This document shows, piece by piece, positions 37,149 through 46,733 of a stretch of 64,000 nt of DNA. The stretch is taken from positions 1 through 64,000 of the forward strand of contig SVUH01000006.1 of assembly GCA_015063335.1 (NCBI GenBank). Direction: 5' to 3'. Each line of letters starts with the position of its first letter. Position 1 is the stretch's first letter. The notes below the pieces were generated by a model. It was not told the origin of the DNA and did not search any database. It saw only the letters and a list, made by a program, of their open reading frames with translations. The position numbers and the translations under genes are program-made. The stretch comes from Oscillospiraceae bacterium. Its GTDB lineage: Bacteria; Bacillota_A; Clostridia; Oscillospirales; CAG-272.

Positions 37149-39587
37149 ATGAAAAAGAGAATTTCAAGAATTTTGGCGGTACTGCTTACTATCTGTATGC
37201 TGCCATTGCCTTTTGCGGCGCTTCCTGCAAGCGCGGCTGTGGCTGTGGATTATGACGATGCCGATGACGGAGATCTGCTCTACACGGTAGATTTCAGCGG
37301 AGACAGCGTGTTTAAATCGCCCGGTAGCAGCTGGGCTGGTGCTACGGTTGATACGACTCAAACATCAGTTACCATGTACACTAAAAGTGATAGTAAACGT
37401 ATAAGTAGAGGCAGCGCATGGGGTGCTGATCTTAAGGGCTATACGGTCCTTGGCAAGGCTTACACCACGGTGTTTACGCTGACTGCAAGTGATTCCGACG
37501 AAGAGATTGGCTTCTTGCCTTGCGACTGGGCAGGCTTTGTCATAGCCCCCGGTCAGAACAAATACAAATTTGTTACTACCAAGCATTCCACTAATGATCA
37601 AGGCAGATACGAGGGAGAGATCACGAGCGGTACCTACAATGGTACGGGCGCGTTGACTCAGACCTATGCCGTTGAGTTTAAGGTTTCCGGAACGGAAGCA
37701 AATCCGAGCGTCGATGCTTATAACCTTTACGTAAAATCGGACGACACATGGATGCTTGTTTGCGCCCTTACCGACGAGCAGATGGACGAGAGCTACTTCG
37801 ACTGGTTCTATTACTATAGTGGCGTATACGAGGAAGACTTCACCATGCGCTTCTATCGCAGATATTATAAGCTTGACTCGAGTGGATTTACGACGTCAAC
37901 GCAGGATTTGACGCAGCAAGGAATCGTGACGGTCAGCGATGCAAAGGTCTATAAGGGGCTTATTTCAGATTTGAACCAACCTCAAAACTCAAAAATTTAT
38001 TACCAGCTCACCAAGGACAACTCAAATCTCCGTATAATCGGTGTAGTCGATTTTACTGAGGAGGAGCTTAAGAATTACGCTAATCTCGGATTTAACGTAA
38101 CTATGTCTTTTGACGGCAAAGATTATAAGAGAACCTTTACTACCCAAAACGTTTACACAAGTCTTGTTGCAGACGGAAAAACGATCTATGCAAGCGAATA
38201 CGGAAATTATTTCTTCGCGATAGATATCGCTGATCTTGAATTCGCGGCGGCAGAAGACGTTGTCTTTGAGGTCGAAGGCTTTGCCACTAAGCTCGACGAA
38301 ACCGTCGAGAATGTATTAGGAAGCAGAAAAATAAGGATAGACGGAGATCCTCTTTCTATTCTTCCCACTTTTGAAGGATATAGCTTTGACAATACAAATA
38401 CAGGCGACGACTGCTACATGAGAAGCTTCGGAGAAGTGTATTATTCAGACTTTGAGGACTATTGCGACGAGATAGCAGAGAGCGGCTTTGAGCTTTACGC
38501 CGAGAAGACGCTTGAGGACAACGTCTATAAGACCTACGTAAACAAGAGATACGTTGTCACGACGATCTATACCGCGTACAATAGCTACGGCAAGGTGCTT
38601 GTAGAGCCGCGTGTCGGAACTGCGCTTCCCACCAAGGCGGAGGATAACGTATATAATCCCATCGCGGGCGTAGATACCACCATCACCCAGGTTGGACTCT
38701 ACTATGGTTCTCTCGCAGACACGTATAACGGAATGAGCTATGTGGTACAGCTTAATGACGGAAGCTTTATCGTCGTTGACGGAGGTTTTGCATATGAGGG
38801 ATATGCCGATCGTCTCTACTCTGTTTTGAAGAAGCAAGCGCCCGATCCCGATAATATCGTGATAGCTGCATGGATCATCTCCCACGCGCACGACGACCAC
38901 GTTGACGTTTTTGAGAGCTTCTTTGAGTCTTATGGAGATAAGGTGACGGTCGAGAGATTTATCTGCAACCTGCCTGAGGCGGGACAGCTTGTCAATAACT
39001 GGTCGGACGAGAGAGACGGAAATATCTCTTATACGAACAAAATTAGAGAGTTCTTGTATACCACCCTTAAGGATATTCCTAAGGTCAAGGCTCATCCCGG
39101 ACAGGAATTCAATATACGAAACGTAAAGATAGATATACTTTACACGATCGACATTTACGATTATGATAACAAGAAATTGGACGACTTCAACAACACCAGT
39201 GTTGTTTTCAAGCTCACTGCAGAGGGCAAGTCGATGCTCTTCCTCGGAGACTACGACGACAAGGCATATACGATGAAAAACCTCTATACTGCAAGCACTC
39301 TGAACAGCGACATCGTGCAGGTGGCTCATCACGGCTTGCCTGAAAACAGCAGCGGTGCGTTGTATCAGTTGATAACTCCCGAGTATGTGTTCTGGCCTGC
39401 TGCAGCATGGGTGGTTAAGAACGGCACCGTAAATCTCAAAAACGGTTCACAAAATGAATGGATAATTGAGAAATGCGACGAGGAAAATATCTATTTAGCA
39501 GAGAATAACGTATACGTATTCAATATGAAGGATCTCACGTGTGATAAATACGATACCGTCGCGGAATACCTTGTACCTGCTACCTAA
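37149..39587 (+). CDS. Secreted metallo-beta-lactamase-fold protein with N-terminal surface module
   Basis: 812 residues. A signal peptide (1-30, ending PASAA) is followed by one copy of the ~235-residue module seen twice in the 20357 protein (about 41-276, with WGADLKG, EIGFLPCDWAGF, FDWF). A linker and a region (about 415-500; DDCYMRSFGEV) shared with the next paralogue follow. Then comes a metallo-beta-lactamase domain with SHAHDDHVD (about 578-585), LGDYDD and VAHHG. This MBL type resembles the ComEC C-terminal hydrolase domain, which acts on nucleic acids or phosphoesters. It lacks a membrane anchor and so is probably released. Substrate unknown. Confidence 0.82.
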   Translation: MKKRISRILAVLLTICMLPLPFAALPASAAVAVDYDDADDGDLLYTVDFSGDSVFKSPGSSWAGATVDTTQTSVTMYTKSDSKRISRGSAWGADLKGYTVLGKAYTTVFTLTASDSDEEIGFLPCDWAGFVIAPGQNKYKFVTTKHSTNDQGRYEGEITSGTYNGTGALTQTYAVEFKVSGTEANPSVDAYNLYVKSDDTWMLVCALTDEQMDESYFDWFYYYSGVYEEDFTMRFYRRYYKLDSSGFTTSTQDLTQQGIVTVSDAKVYKGLISDLNQPQNSKIYYQLTKDNSNLRIIGVVDFTEEELKNYANLGFNVTMSFDGKDYKRTFTTQNVYTSLVADGKTIYASEYGNYFFAIDIADLEFAAAEDVVFEVEGFATKLDETVENVLGSRKIRIDGDPLSILPTFEGYSFDNTNTGDDCYMRSFGEVYYSDFEDYCDEIAESGFELYAEKTLEDNVYKTYVNKRYVVTTIYTAYNSYGKVLVEPRVGTALPTKAEDNVYNPIAGVDTTITQVGLYYGSLADTYNGMSYVVQLNDGSFIVVDGGFAYEGYADRLYSVLKKQAPDPDNIVIAAWIISHAHDDHVDVFESFFESYGDKVTVERFICNLPEAGQLVNNWSDERDGNISYTNKIREFLYTTLKDIPKVKAHPGQEFNIRNVKIDILYTIDIYDYDNKKLDDFNNTSVVFKLTAEGKSMLFLGDYDDKAYTMKNLYTASTLNSDIVQVAHHGLPENSSGALYQLITPEYVFWPAAAWVVKNGTVNLKNGSQNEWIIEKCDEENIYLAENNVYVFNMKDLTCDKYDTVAEYLVPAT
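38850..39263 (+). repeat. Near-identical 414-bp block, copy 1
   Basis: Covers the MBL catalytic core (from GATAATATCGTG to the LGDYDD codons) and is nearly identical to 40809-41222, while flanking parts of the two genes have diverged much more. This is a sign of recent gene conversion. Confidence 0.9.
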
Positions 39588-39606
39588 AATCTAATAAACG
39601 ACATTT

Positions 39607-39651
39607 GTGAGTCCCGTCTGTGCTTTATTGCAAAGGGGACTCACTTTTTTT
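39607..39651 (+). terminator. Terminator between the two MBL genes
   Basis: GTGAGTCCC ... GGGGACTCAC followed by seven T. Confidence 0.9.
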
Positions 39652-39662
39652 AAAAAAAACTA

Positions 39663-39691
39663 TTGATTTTTCCAAATAAATGTGATATAAT
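39663..39691 (+). promoter_or_regulatory. Promoter of the second MBL gene
   Basis: TTGATT (39663-39668), 17-nt spacer, TATAAT (39686-39691). Confidence 0.75.
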
Positions 39692-39740
39692 ACTTACGCT
39701 AGGTATGAAAATATATTTTAACCATAGGAGGAACTGTGTA

Positions 39741-41540
39741 GTGTTGAAAACATTAAAAAGAGTAGTTATCTGCTCGTTAGTGGCATGTATGTTGCTCGGA
39801 TGCGTTGCATGCAACAACGGTAAGCAGGAAGAAACCGAAACGGATGCGATTACAAACGACCAGATAGAGACCGAAGCGGAAACCGAACCCGCTCCGAGAG
39901 TCAATAAGGCAAACATCAAGCTTGACGGTAACGTTGCTGATGTTTTGTACTCCGTTGACAGAGACTCGGTGCTTTCGGAGGCGACAGGTACCTTTGCAAG
40001 CGAATATTCAGATGTCGTCGGCAAGTCGGTTGACCCCAAAAAGGCAGGAGCATACGACGCTTCCAGAACTGACATACTTGTCGGAAATATTAAGTACGAT
40101 GAGAGCAAAGAGGTCTATGCTACTCTTAAGTATAGCGAGGCAAAGGCTTGCGTCGTAGGCAGTAAGCTCGTCGTTGCAGGCTACAACAGTGCTCTTGTGT
40201 CTGAGGTGCTTGAGGAACTTGCCATCGTGCTTAAGGAAAAGAAGGATGCAAACGGAAATATTGTTCTTGACGAGAGCTTCAAGATCGAAAAGACCTATGC
40301 GGAGCCTCTCGGAGCGCTTCCGATTCTTTCGGGAGCAAAGCCCACTTTCGTTGATACGGGTGATGATTGCTACATGATCAATTTCGGAGAAGTTGATGGT
40401 GACACCGTATTTAAGGACTACTGCTCAAGTATAGTTGCAAGCGGCTTTACTCTTTATGCAGAGAAGAATATGGAGGGTAATCTCTATAATACATACGTAA
40501 ATGACAAATACGTTGCTACCGCTATCTACACCAAGTATAACAAATACGCTAAGGTGCTCGTTGAGCCGCTCAGCGCAACTGCGCTTCCCACCAAGGCGGA
40601 GGATAACGTATATACTCCCATCGCGGGCGTAGATACCACCATCACCCAGGTTGGACTTTATGACGGTGATCTTGCTGCCACGTATAACGGAATGTGCTAC
40701 GTAATAAGACTTGCAGACGGAAGCTTTATCGTAGTTGACGGTGGCTTTGCACGCGAGGGCAGCCCGGAACGCATCTATGATGTTTTGAAGAAGCAGGCAC
40801 ACGATTCCGATAATATCGTGATAGCTGCATGGATCATCTCCCACGCGCACGACGACCATGTTGACGTTTTTGAGAGCTTCTTTGAGTCTTATGGAGATAA
40901 GGTGACGGTCGAGAGATTTATCTGCAACCTGCCTGAGGCGGGACAGCTTGTTGACAACTGGTCGGGCGAGAGAGACGGAAATATCTCTTATACGAACAAA
41001 ATTAGAGAGTTCTTGTATACCACCCTTAAGGATATTCCTAAGGTCAAGGCTCATCCCGGACAGGAATTCAATATACGAAACGTAAAGATAGATATACTTT
41101 ACACGATCGACATTTACGATTATGATAACAAGAAATTGGACGACTTCAACAACACCAGTGTTGTTTTCAAGCTCACTGCAGAGGGCAAGTCGATGCTCTT
41201 CCTCGGAGACTACGACGACAAAGGGTATACGATGTCGAAGCTTTATACCGTTCGTACGCTGGGCAGTACCATCATGCAGGTAGCTCACCACGGCTTGCCT
41301 GAAAACAGCAGTAACGGTTTGGCTTCAAAGATAACCCCCATCTACGTATTCTGGCCGGTAGGCGCTAGTGTAGTCAAGGGAGACGTGGATCTCTATAATG
41401 TCAAAGAGAACCAGTGGATAATGAAAAACTGCGTAAACATGGGTAACGGCTTTTTGGCAGAGGATAACGTATACGTATTTACAATGAAGACTTGCAAGGT
41501 TGAAAAATACGAAACCGTGGCGGACTATCTTGCAAGCTAA
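39741..41540 (+). CDS. Metallo-beta-lactamase-fold lipoprotein
   Basis: 599 residues, paralogue of the 37149 protein from the DDCYM region onward. The start is GTG 39741 with AGGAGG 9 nt upstream. The signal peptide ends in a lipobox (MLLGC), so this copy is a lipoprotein, followed by an acidic linker (EETETDA). The N-terminal third (about 55-200) differs from the 37149 protein and includes DILVGNIKYDESKEV, resembling a domain that often precedes envelope hydrolases. MBL motif SHAHDDHVD is near residue 365. One copy secreted and one membrane-tethered suggests division of labour on an extracellular substrate. Substrate unknown. Confidence 0.82.
   Translation: MLKTLKRVVICSLVACMLLGCVACNNGKQEETETDAITNDQIETEAETEPAPRVNKANIKLDGNVADVLYSVDRDSVLSEATGTFASEYSDVVGKSVDPKKAGAYDASRTDILVGNIKYDESKEVYATLKYSEAKACVVGSKLVVAGYNSALVSEVLEELAIVLKEKKDANGNIVLDESFKIEKTYAEPLGALPILSGAKPTFVDTGDDCYMINFGEVDGDTVFKDYCSSIVASGFTLYAEKNMEGNLYNTYVNDKYVATAIYTKYNKYAKVLVEPLSATALPTKAEDNVYTPIAGVDTTITQVGLYDGDLAATYNGMCYVIRLADGSFIVVDGGFAREGSPERIYDVLKKQAHDSDNIVIAAWIISHAHDDHVDVFESFFESYGDKVTVERFICNLPEAGQLVDNWSGERDGNISYTNKIREFLYTTLKDIPKVKAHPGQEFNIRNVKIDILYTIDIYDYDNKKLDDFNNTSVVFKLTAEGKSMLFLGDYDDKGYTMSKLYTVRTLGSTIMQVAHHGLPENSSNGLASKITPIYVFWPVGASVVKGDVDLYNVKENQWIMKNCVNMGNGFLAEDNVYVFTMKTCKVEKYETVADYLAS
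40809..41222 (+). repeat. Near-identical 414-bp block, copy 2
   Basis: Partner of 38850-39263, with only a handful of substitutions (for example NNWSDE versus DNWSGE codons). Direct orientation, about 1.96 kb apart, so recombination between copies could delete the intervening DNA. Confidence 0.9.
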
Positions 41541-41610
41541 ACAGCACGACCGTAAATTAAAATTGATATCAAAAAAGTAAAAAATAAAAAATTAAGAAAG
41601 GAAACAAATT

Positions 41611-43074
41611 ATGAAAAAAACTTTTTTGAAGCTTGGTTGCTTACTGTTTGCAATCATACTTTCTCTGTCAACTCTCGTTGCATGCTTCGGCGGAGATGAG
41701 ACAGAGGAGACCCAGGGCGGCGCTAATGGTGAGGTCACCCCTCCCGTCGAGGAAGTTCCTCCCGTTCCCGATAAGGACTGGGAAGGAAGAGAGTTCAGCG
41801 TTCTCAGCGTTGAGGAAAGCTATGAGTCCAACTTTGAGATCGTTGGAGCAATGACCGGAAGCAAGATCTCTCAGGCAGTATACGAGAGAAACAACTTGAT
41901 CAAGGACAAATACAACGTTAATATTGCGGCATACCCCGCTGCAAAGGATGACGGCTTGGATACTCTTACGGCTGTAATCGAGGCGGGAGACAACGACTAT
42001 GATCTCGTATTCCTGTACCGCGACAATATGGCAACTGCGATCACTTCCGGATACATGAAGGATATTACCACCGTTGAGTATGTAAATTTGTCTAACAAGT
42101 GGTATAACCAGAGCACTCTCGAGTCCATGAAGATAAGCGGAAAGCTCTTCCATATGGCAAGTGATTTCTCTCTTATTGATAAGGCAAGAACCAACGTTCT
42201 TTTCCTTAATCGCGACTTGGCTGCAAACAACAATATCCCCGACATTGTTGCAATGGTAAGAGACGGCAGCTGGACAATCGATAAGATGTATACTTACGCA
42301 TCACAGGTAGCTGTAGATAACGGTGATGGCATTATGGACCTTGAAGACCAGTGGGGCTTGGCAATGGGCGGTAGAGAAACTGTTTGCTCGATCTGGAACT
42401 CCCTTGGAAACGAGGTGGTTACCGTTAATGCTGATAACACCTATTCCGTTAACCTTACGAACGACCGTTCTTTGAAAAGTATAGACGCGATTGAGAAGCT
42501 TGTTGCTCCCAATATTACGTTCAAGGGAAATCAGTTCGGTACCTATGACGACTGTTTCGACACCTTTATAGATGAGAGAATGCTGTTCATGAGTGAAACT
42601 CTCAGTACTATTGAAAAGGTAAGCCCTGAGGCAAATTTCAGATTCACAGCGATTCCTTATCCTAAGCTTGACACTGAACAGACACAGTATTACACTACCA
42701 ACGATAATATCTACTGCGCAACATTCGGAATTCCCGTTTGCGCAGGTGACTTCAGCTTCTCCGGCTTTATGGTTGAGACTCTCTCTTGGCAGTCCAACGA
42801 GACCACGTTCCCCGAGTACTACAACGTAGTATGTAAGGTACAGAACAGCTATGACGCCGAGTGTGCTGAAATGCTCGACCGTATATTTGAGGGACTCGTA
42901 TTCGACTTCGGTCTCCTTTATGCTAATAACATAAAGAACGTAAGAGGTCTTATAGATAATGCTCTTTACAAAGGCAAGGATATAACCGGTGAGTATGCAG
43001 GTAAGGCTGACTCTATTGCAAGTAATATTGAAATGATCTTCGAGTCCATCAATATGAACACCGAGGCAGAATAA
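41611..43074 (+). CDS. Extracellular solute-binding lipoprotein (family 1-like)
   Basis: 487 residues. Signal peptide with lipobox LVAC, then an acidic/Pro linker and a type II solute-binding fold (WEGREFSVLSVEE; AVYERNNLIKDKYNV; DYDLVFLYRDN; SWTIDKMYTYASQV). Sugar ABC importers of Clostridia use such proteins to catch oligosaccharides. No permease or ATPase gene is adjacent, so the importer must be encoded elsewhere. It follows the MBL genes on the same strand and precedes a pectate-lyase-like gene, suggesting a sugar-polymer theme. AAAGGAAAC precedes the ATG. Confidence 0.85.
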   Translation: MKKTFLKLGCLLFAIILSLSTLVACFGGDETEETQGGANGEVTPPVEEVPPVPDKDWEGREFSVLSVEESYESNFEIVGAMTGSKISQAVYERNNLIKDKYNVNIAAYPAAKDDGLDTLTAVIEAGDNDYDLVFLYRDNMATAITSGYMKDITTVEYVNLSNKWYNQSTLESMKISGKLFHMASDFSLIDKARTNVLFLNRDLAANNNIPDIVAMVRDGSWTIDKMYTYASQVAVDNGDGIMDLEDQWGLAMGGRETVCSIWNSLGNEVVTVNADNTYSVNLTNDRSLKSIDAIEKLVAPNITFKGNQFGTYDDCFDTFIDERMLFMSETLSTIEKVSPEANFRFTAIPYPKLDTEQTQYYTTNDNIYCATFGIPVCAGDFSFSGFMVETLSWQSNETTFPEYYNVVCKVQNSYDAECAEMLDRIFEGLVFDFGLLYANNIKNVRGLIDNALYKGKDITGEYAGKADSIASNIEMIFESINMNTEAE

Positions 43075-43115
43075 TAATTGCTATAAGATAAAAATTAAAT
43101 CATAGCAACCAGAGA

Positions 43116-43157
43116 ACAGCCCCGAGCTGTGCGGGCAGCACAATTCGGGGCTGTTTA
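43116..43157 (+). terminator. Terminator after solute-binding gene
   Basis: ACAGCCCCGA ... TCGGGGCTGT then TTTAATT; an inner GCTGTGC/GCAGC dyad extends the stem. Confidence 0.75.
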
Positions 43158-43202
43158 ATTATATTATGAAAATAAATCTATAACCTTATTGGAGGGTATT
43201 AT

Positions 43203-44303
43203 ATGTCTGAATTCGGATATTCAGTATTAGATTTTGGTGCAGTAGGAGACGGTGTTACCGATGATACCGCTGCTATTCAAGCGGGAATAAATTTTCTTGC
43301 AAAGCGCGGCGGAGGAAAGCTCTTTTTCCCGTTTACTAAGGAGGGCTACCGTGTAGCATCTCCCGGAATTGAGGAGCTTGACGGAGCACCCCTGCGCTCG
43401 CAGCTTTATATTCCCCGTGGCGCGCATAACGTCATACTTGAGGGCGAGATGCCCTGCATGATGCTTTACCCCTATCAGGTAAGACCTGACGACGGTAAGT
43501 ATTCGCCTACTACCTTTGGCAGAATGTGCATAAATACAAGGATATTTTCAGATTGGAATCCGCCTGAGGAGCACGATCCCACGGCACGTCCGTGGTCGAT
43601 ATTGGCAGCTCCCGAGGGAGATTCCTGTGCGGGTAAATTCAGCGTAAGAGCGTTTTCTATACGCAACCTTGAGTTTGCAGTAGCCCTTGATAAGGAGAAG
43701 ATGTACCCCACTCAGGGCGCGGTAAACCTCGGCAACGTGTCGAGAATAAACGTATGTGATTCGCAATTTTGTCTGAATGAGGAGGTTGGAGACACTTTCT
43801 TGGGTAAGGAGCTTCAGCCGAACCCCTGCCATGTTGCAGGTCTTATAGCCTCGCAGGACCAGAACGACAATAACGTTTTGCGTAACGTTGCGGCTCAGGG
43901 CTTCAAATATGGCTTCGTTTTGGGTGAGCACGTTGTTGCTGATTATCTTTACATTCACAACTGTGAGGAGGGAATTACCTTCCACGATTGCTCTCACGTA
44001 TCTATGATCAACCATATAGTTGCACAGCACAATACCGTAATTCTGTCAACCACCGACGTTGAGCTTTACGGAAACAAAAAGGGAAAGTGCAACGTGTACG
44101 TTGGCAACCTCAATTTTGAATGCGGAGTGGGCTTCAAGCCTGCGATAAGCCAGCTTCAGTATGGCATTCGCGATACCGAGAACAGACTTCGCGGAAGCCT
44201 CTCATGGCATAAGCCTTGGGGCAAGAAGGAGTTCCCCGTGGTAGGAGCTGAAAATTTCACCGTAACGAGATTCGGCTACGAGAATGAAAAAATCAATAAA
44301 TAA
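43203..44303 (+). CDS. Pectate-lyase-like right-handed beta-helix protein
   Basis: 366 residues. The N-terminus FGAVGDGVTDDTAAIQAGIN is the signature of Pectate_lyase_3/GH28-type beta-helix proteins, which bind or cut polysaccharides. No signal peptide is present, so an intracellular role or non-classical release must be assumed. Catalytic residues cannot be assigned from sequence alone. SD TTGGAGG precedes the ATG. The gene stands alone between two terminators and belongs to the carbohydrate-themed stretch that includes the GH2 remnant and the solute-binding protein. Confidence 0.82.
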   Translation: MSEFGYSVLDFGAVGDGVTDDTAAIQAGINFLAKRGGGKLFFPFTKEGYRVASPGIEELDGAPLRSQLYIPRGAHNVILEGEMPCMMLYPYQVRPDDGKYSPTTFGRMCINTRIFSDWNPPEEHDPTARPWSILAAPEGDSCAGKFSVRAFSIRNLEFAVALDKEKMYPTQGAVNLGNVSRINVCDSQFCLNEEVGDTFLGKELQPNPCHVAGLIASQDQNDNNVLRNVAAQGFKYGFVLGEHVVADYLYIHNCEEGITFHDCSHVSMINHIVAQHNTVILSTTDVELYGNKKGKCNVYVGNLNFECGVGFKPAISQLQYGIRDTENRLRGSLSWHKPWGKKEFPVVGAENFTVTRFGYENEKINK

Positions 44304-44304
44304 A

Positions 44305-44346
44305 AATGAGGCTTTCTCAAATATTATTTGAGAAAGCCTCATTTTG
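44305..44346. terminator. Bidirectional terminator
   Basis: AATGAGGCTTTCTCAAAT/ATTTGAGAAAGCCTCATT, 18-bp perfect stem with A-run before and T-run after; serves both converging genes. Confidence 0.95.
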
Positions 44347-44356
44347 TTCTGCTTCT

Positions 44357-46693
44357 TTATCCCCAGAACTGGACAAGCTCGGAAACCCTAACAAACAGGT
44401 CGGGGTTGTAGTAGTATATCTCCACGGAGTAGACCGCGAAAACGATGAGGAAGCAGTACGCGGCGCTCGCAAAGAAGGAAGCGCGCAAGAATGAATTAAG
44501 ATTTATATTTCCTTGTAGATCAGCCGTGCTATACGTAAAGAACGTAAAGAATACGGCGGAGAGCAGAGCAAGGAATGCAAAATCGGAGACGTATCTGCCG
44601 AGCAGACCTGCGCCTTGCGCATCAAACAGCGCAATAAACACGCAAAGGGCGACTCCGAGAATGACGAATGCGAAGTGATTCTTCTGCATTTCTCTTGCCT
44701 TGCGGGGCAATAGCGCGAGTATCCAAAGCAGGGGGATCACCGCAAATATACCGCCGAAAACGGGTTCGGTTATGGTAGTGCCAAGATAATTTGACTCGAT
44801 CACAGTGCCGTTTATAAAAGGGAAGTCCGCTGTGATGTTCGGGGGCTGTATGAGATAGGTGAAGAATGCAAGTCCAAGCCTCTCCACGCGGAAGCCGCGA
44901 CGAGTCATGTCGTTGGTGGTAAGGTTGTAATTCGCGCCGAAATCAAAGGGTGAGCCGAAGCGAGCATAATTGTACCACATGATAAACGCCGCAACCAAGA
45001 GATATGGAAGTATCAAAGCGATCGTTGCTCCAAGCCCCTTTTTCGAGAACACAGTGCGGTCACGGAAAACACAGCCCCAATAAATTACGAAGATAAACGC
45101 AGATGCGACTAAAAGCTGCGGTCGGCAGCCCGCAACGAGCGCCATACACAGTGAGCCGAGAGACGCGGGAATAATTGTTACCCGTCCGCCTTCCTTGATC
45201 GAGCTTATCCAGAAATACAGCCCGAAAACGGTAAACGCAAGCGCGCTTATTATGGGGACTGAATAAAAGTCAGGGCGCTTCGCGATAAACACCGCTCCCG
45301 AGGCGTTTACGAATATGAGAGATGCGAGAAGATATGCTACGAGCGGTATCTTGCTCTCACCAAAATATTTTTTGATTATTTTTGCTATCAGCAAAAATGT
45401 GCCGAGAGCAAAGAGACAAAGACATATTGCGATGGCAACGAAATGCGGCAGATGGACGCCGGTTATCACTCTGTAAGGCAGATACAGCAAAAGCACGGGA
45501 ACAATACCGAAATAAACGTAGTATTTTCCCTCAAAGTATGCGGCATCCCAGTAGTAGGATTCACCCTCCTCAAGCTTCGCGTCGGTGCGCTCTGAGTAGT
45601 CGTATGGGTTTTCAAGCTCGGAGAGATACTCGGGAGGCTCCGTGTCGAGGTATAGTCTGCCGTCAAGAATAACATCGGTAAGCTGATGATACTGCGCGTG
45701 GTGCGCCGACGAGCCGCTTCGGTTCATAAAGACCGGATTTAAGGTGGTCAGAGAGATCAAAAGCAGCATCTGGAGCACGAGAACGGCAAGGATTATAAGG
45801 CTTTGCTTCTTACTACCCGTGAATGCGTAAGACCAGACCTTTCCCTTAGGGCGCAAAAGTCCAAAAGCAAAAATTATCAGCGCTATGACCAAAACGCGTA
45901 TTATATTGAATACGAACGGGTGAGGCTGATTAAAAATTATTCTGTCTATAAAGAAATGCGTGCCCTTGGAGGTCGACAGCGAAAGCTTGAGCGTGTGTAC
46001 GTCACCCGAGGGCTGAAGCTCAAGATATTGGCTCGTTTTAACGGTATGGATGGTTTCCTGCGCCGAGGTGGAGATAAACGACTCGGAGTTTGCATCGTCC
46101 GAGAATTTGGCAGTCACGGTCAGCAGCTCCTCCTCACCGTAATCGTTATAAGCCTCGGCATCAATAAATACGTTGTCGACGTGCATACCTACGTCGTTAA
46201 GGATCAGAGTAGGTGCGCCGTCAAATTCGTAAGCGTCCGACGGATATTTTTCCTCGTCCGCAGGGTAAAGTATGCTATCTTCAAGCATCTTTTCCGTAAC
46301 GTCAATGGGAACGTAGCCGTTCGTTTGCCAGAACTTGTAGTTAAATACGGTAGTCTCTGCAAAAAGCGAGGCTAAAATACAAGTGACTGCAAAGATCACG
46401 AGCGCAGCTCGCGTATGGTCGTGCCGAAGCGTAAGCGTCCAATATATAAGCCCAAATAAAACGGAAAGCCCCGCTGATGAAAGCGCAACGACATATAACT
46501 TTACACCCGTAAAGGAGAGAGCTGCACCGAAATCCATAAAAAGGAGCATCAAAAGCGCGTTTGTTGCGAGGGCAATTATCGCCGCCGCAACGTGCGGAGT
46601 TTTTTTCTTTATATAGCTTTTGTGGCGTAAAAATAAAGGAATGAAGGAAATATACGCGATTATTATCGGTAAAAATATGGCGATTGCCGGCAT
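44357..46693 (-). CDS. Large polytopic membrane protein (GT-C-like)
   Basis: 778 residues with about 16 hydrophobic segments. There is a large extracytoplasmic loop after the fourth or fifth helix (about 125-260, beta-rich, containing DVGMHVDNVFIDAEAYND) and a second loop around SYYWDAAYFEGKYYVYFGI (about 375-400). The Tyr/Trp-rich loop followed by helices resembles lipid-linked GT-C glycosyltransferases or their relatives, but I cannot identify the family. SD GGAGGAT precedes the ATG. It lies 40 nt downstream of coaW and is probably co-transcribed with it. Confidence 0.7.
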   Translation of the reverse strand: MPAIAIFLPIIIAYISFIPLFLRHKSYIKKKTPHVAAAIIALATNALLMLLFMDFGAALSFTGVKLYVVALSSAGLSVLFGLIYWTLTLRHDHTRAALVIFAVTCILASLFAETTVFNYKFWQTNGYVPIDVTEKMLEDSILYPADEEKYPSDAYEFDGAPTLILNDVGMHVDNVFIDAEAYNDYGEEELLTVTAKFSDDANSESFISTSAQETIHTVKTSQYLELQPSGDVHTLKLSLSTSKGTHFFIDRIIFNQPHPFVFNIIRVLVIALIIFAFGLLRPKGKVWSYAFTGSKKQSLIILAVLVLQMLLLISLTTLNPVFMNRSGSSAHHAQYHQLTDVILDGRLYLDTEPPEYLSELENPYDYSERTDAKLEEGESYYWDAAYFEGKYYVYFGIVPVLLLYLPYRVITGVHLPHFVAIAICLCLFALGTFLLIAKIIKKYFGESKIPLVAYLLASLIFVNASGAVFIAKRPDFYSVPIISALAFTVFGLYFWISSIKEGGRVTIIPASLGSLCMALVAGCRPQLLVASAFIFVIYWGCVFRDRTVFSKKGLGATIALILPYLLVAAFIMWYNYARFGSPFDFGANYNLTTNDMTRRGFRVERLGLAFFTYLIQPPNITADFPFINGTVIESNYLGTTITEPVFGGIFAVIPLLWILALLPRKAREMQKNHFAFVILGVALCVFIALFDAQGAGLLGRYVSDFAFLALLSAVFFTFFTYSTADLQGNINLNSFLRASFFASAAYCFLIVFAVYSVEIYYYNPDLFVRVSELVQFWG

Positions 46694-46733
46694 GGCTATC
46701 CTCCAATATAAAGTATGTGAGTGCTTTTATAAA

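Noticed and set aside
38445..41291. Minus-strand open frames under both MBL genes (38445-39332 and 40425-41291)
   Set aside because: They resemble each other only because the sense genes share a duplicated block; no independent evidence of coding.
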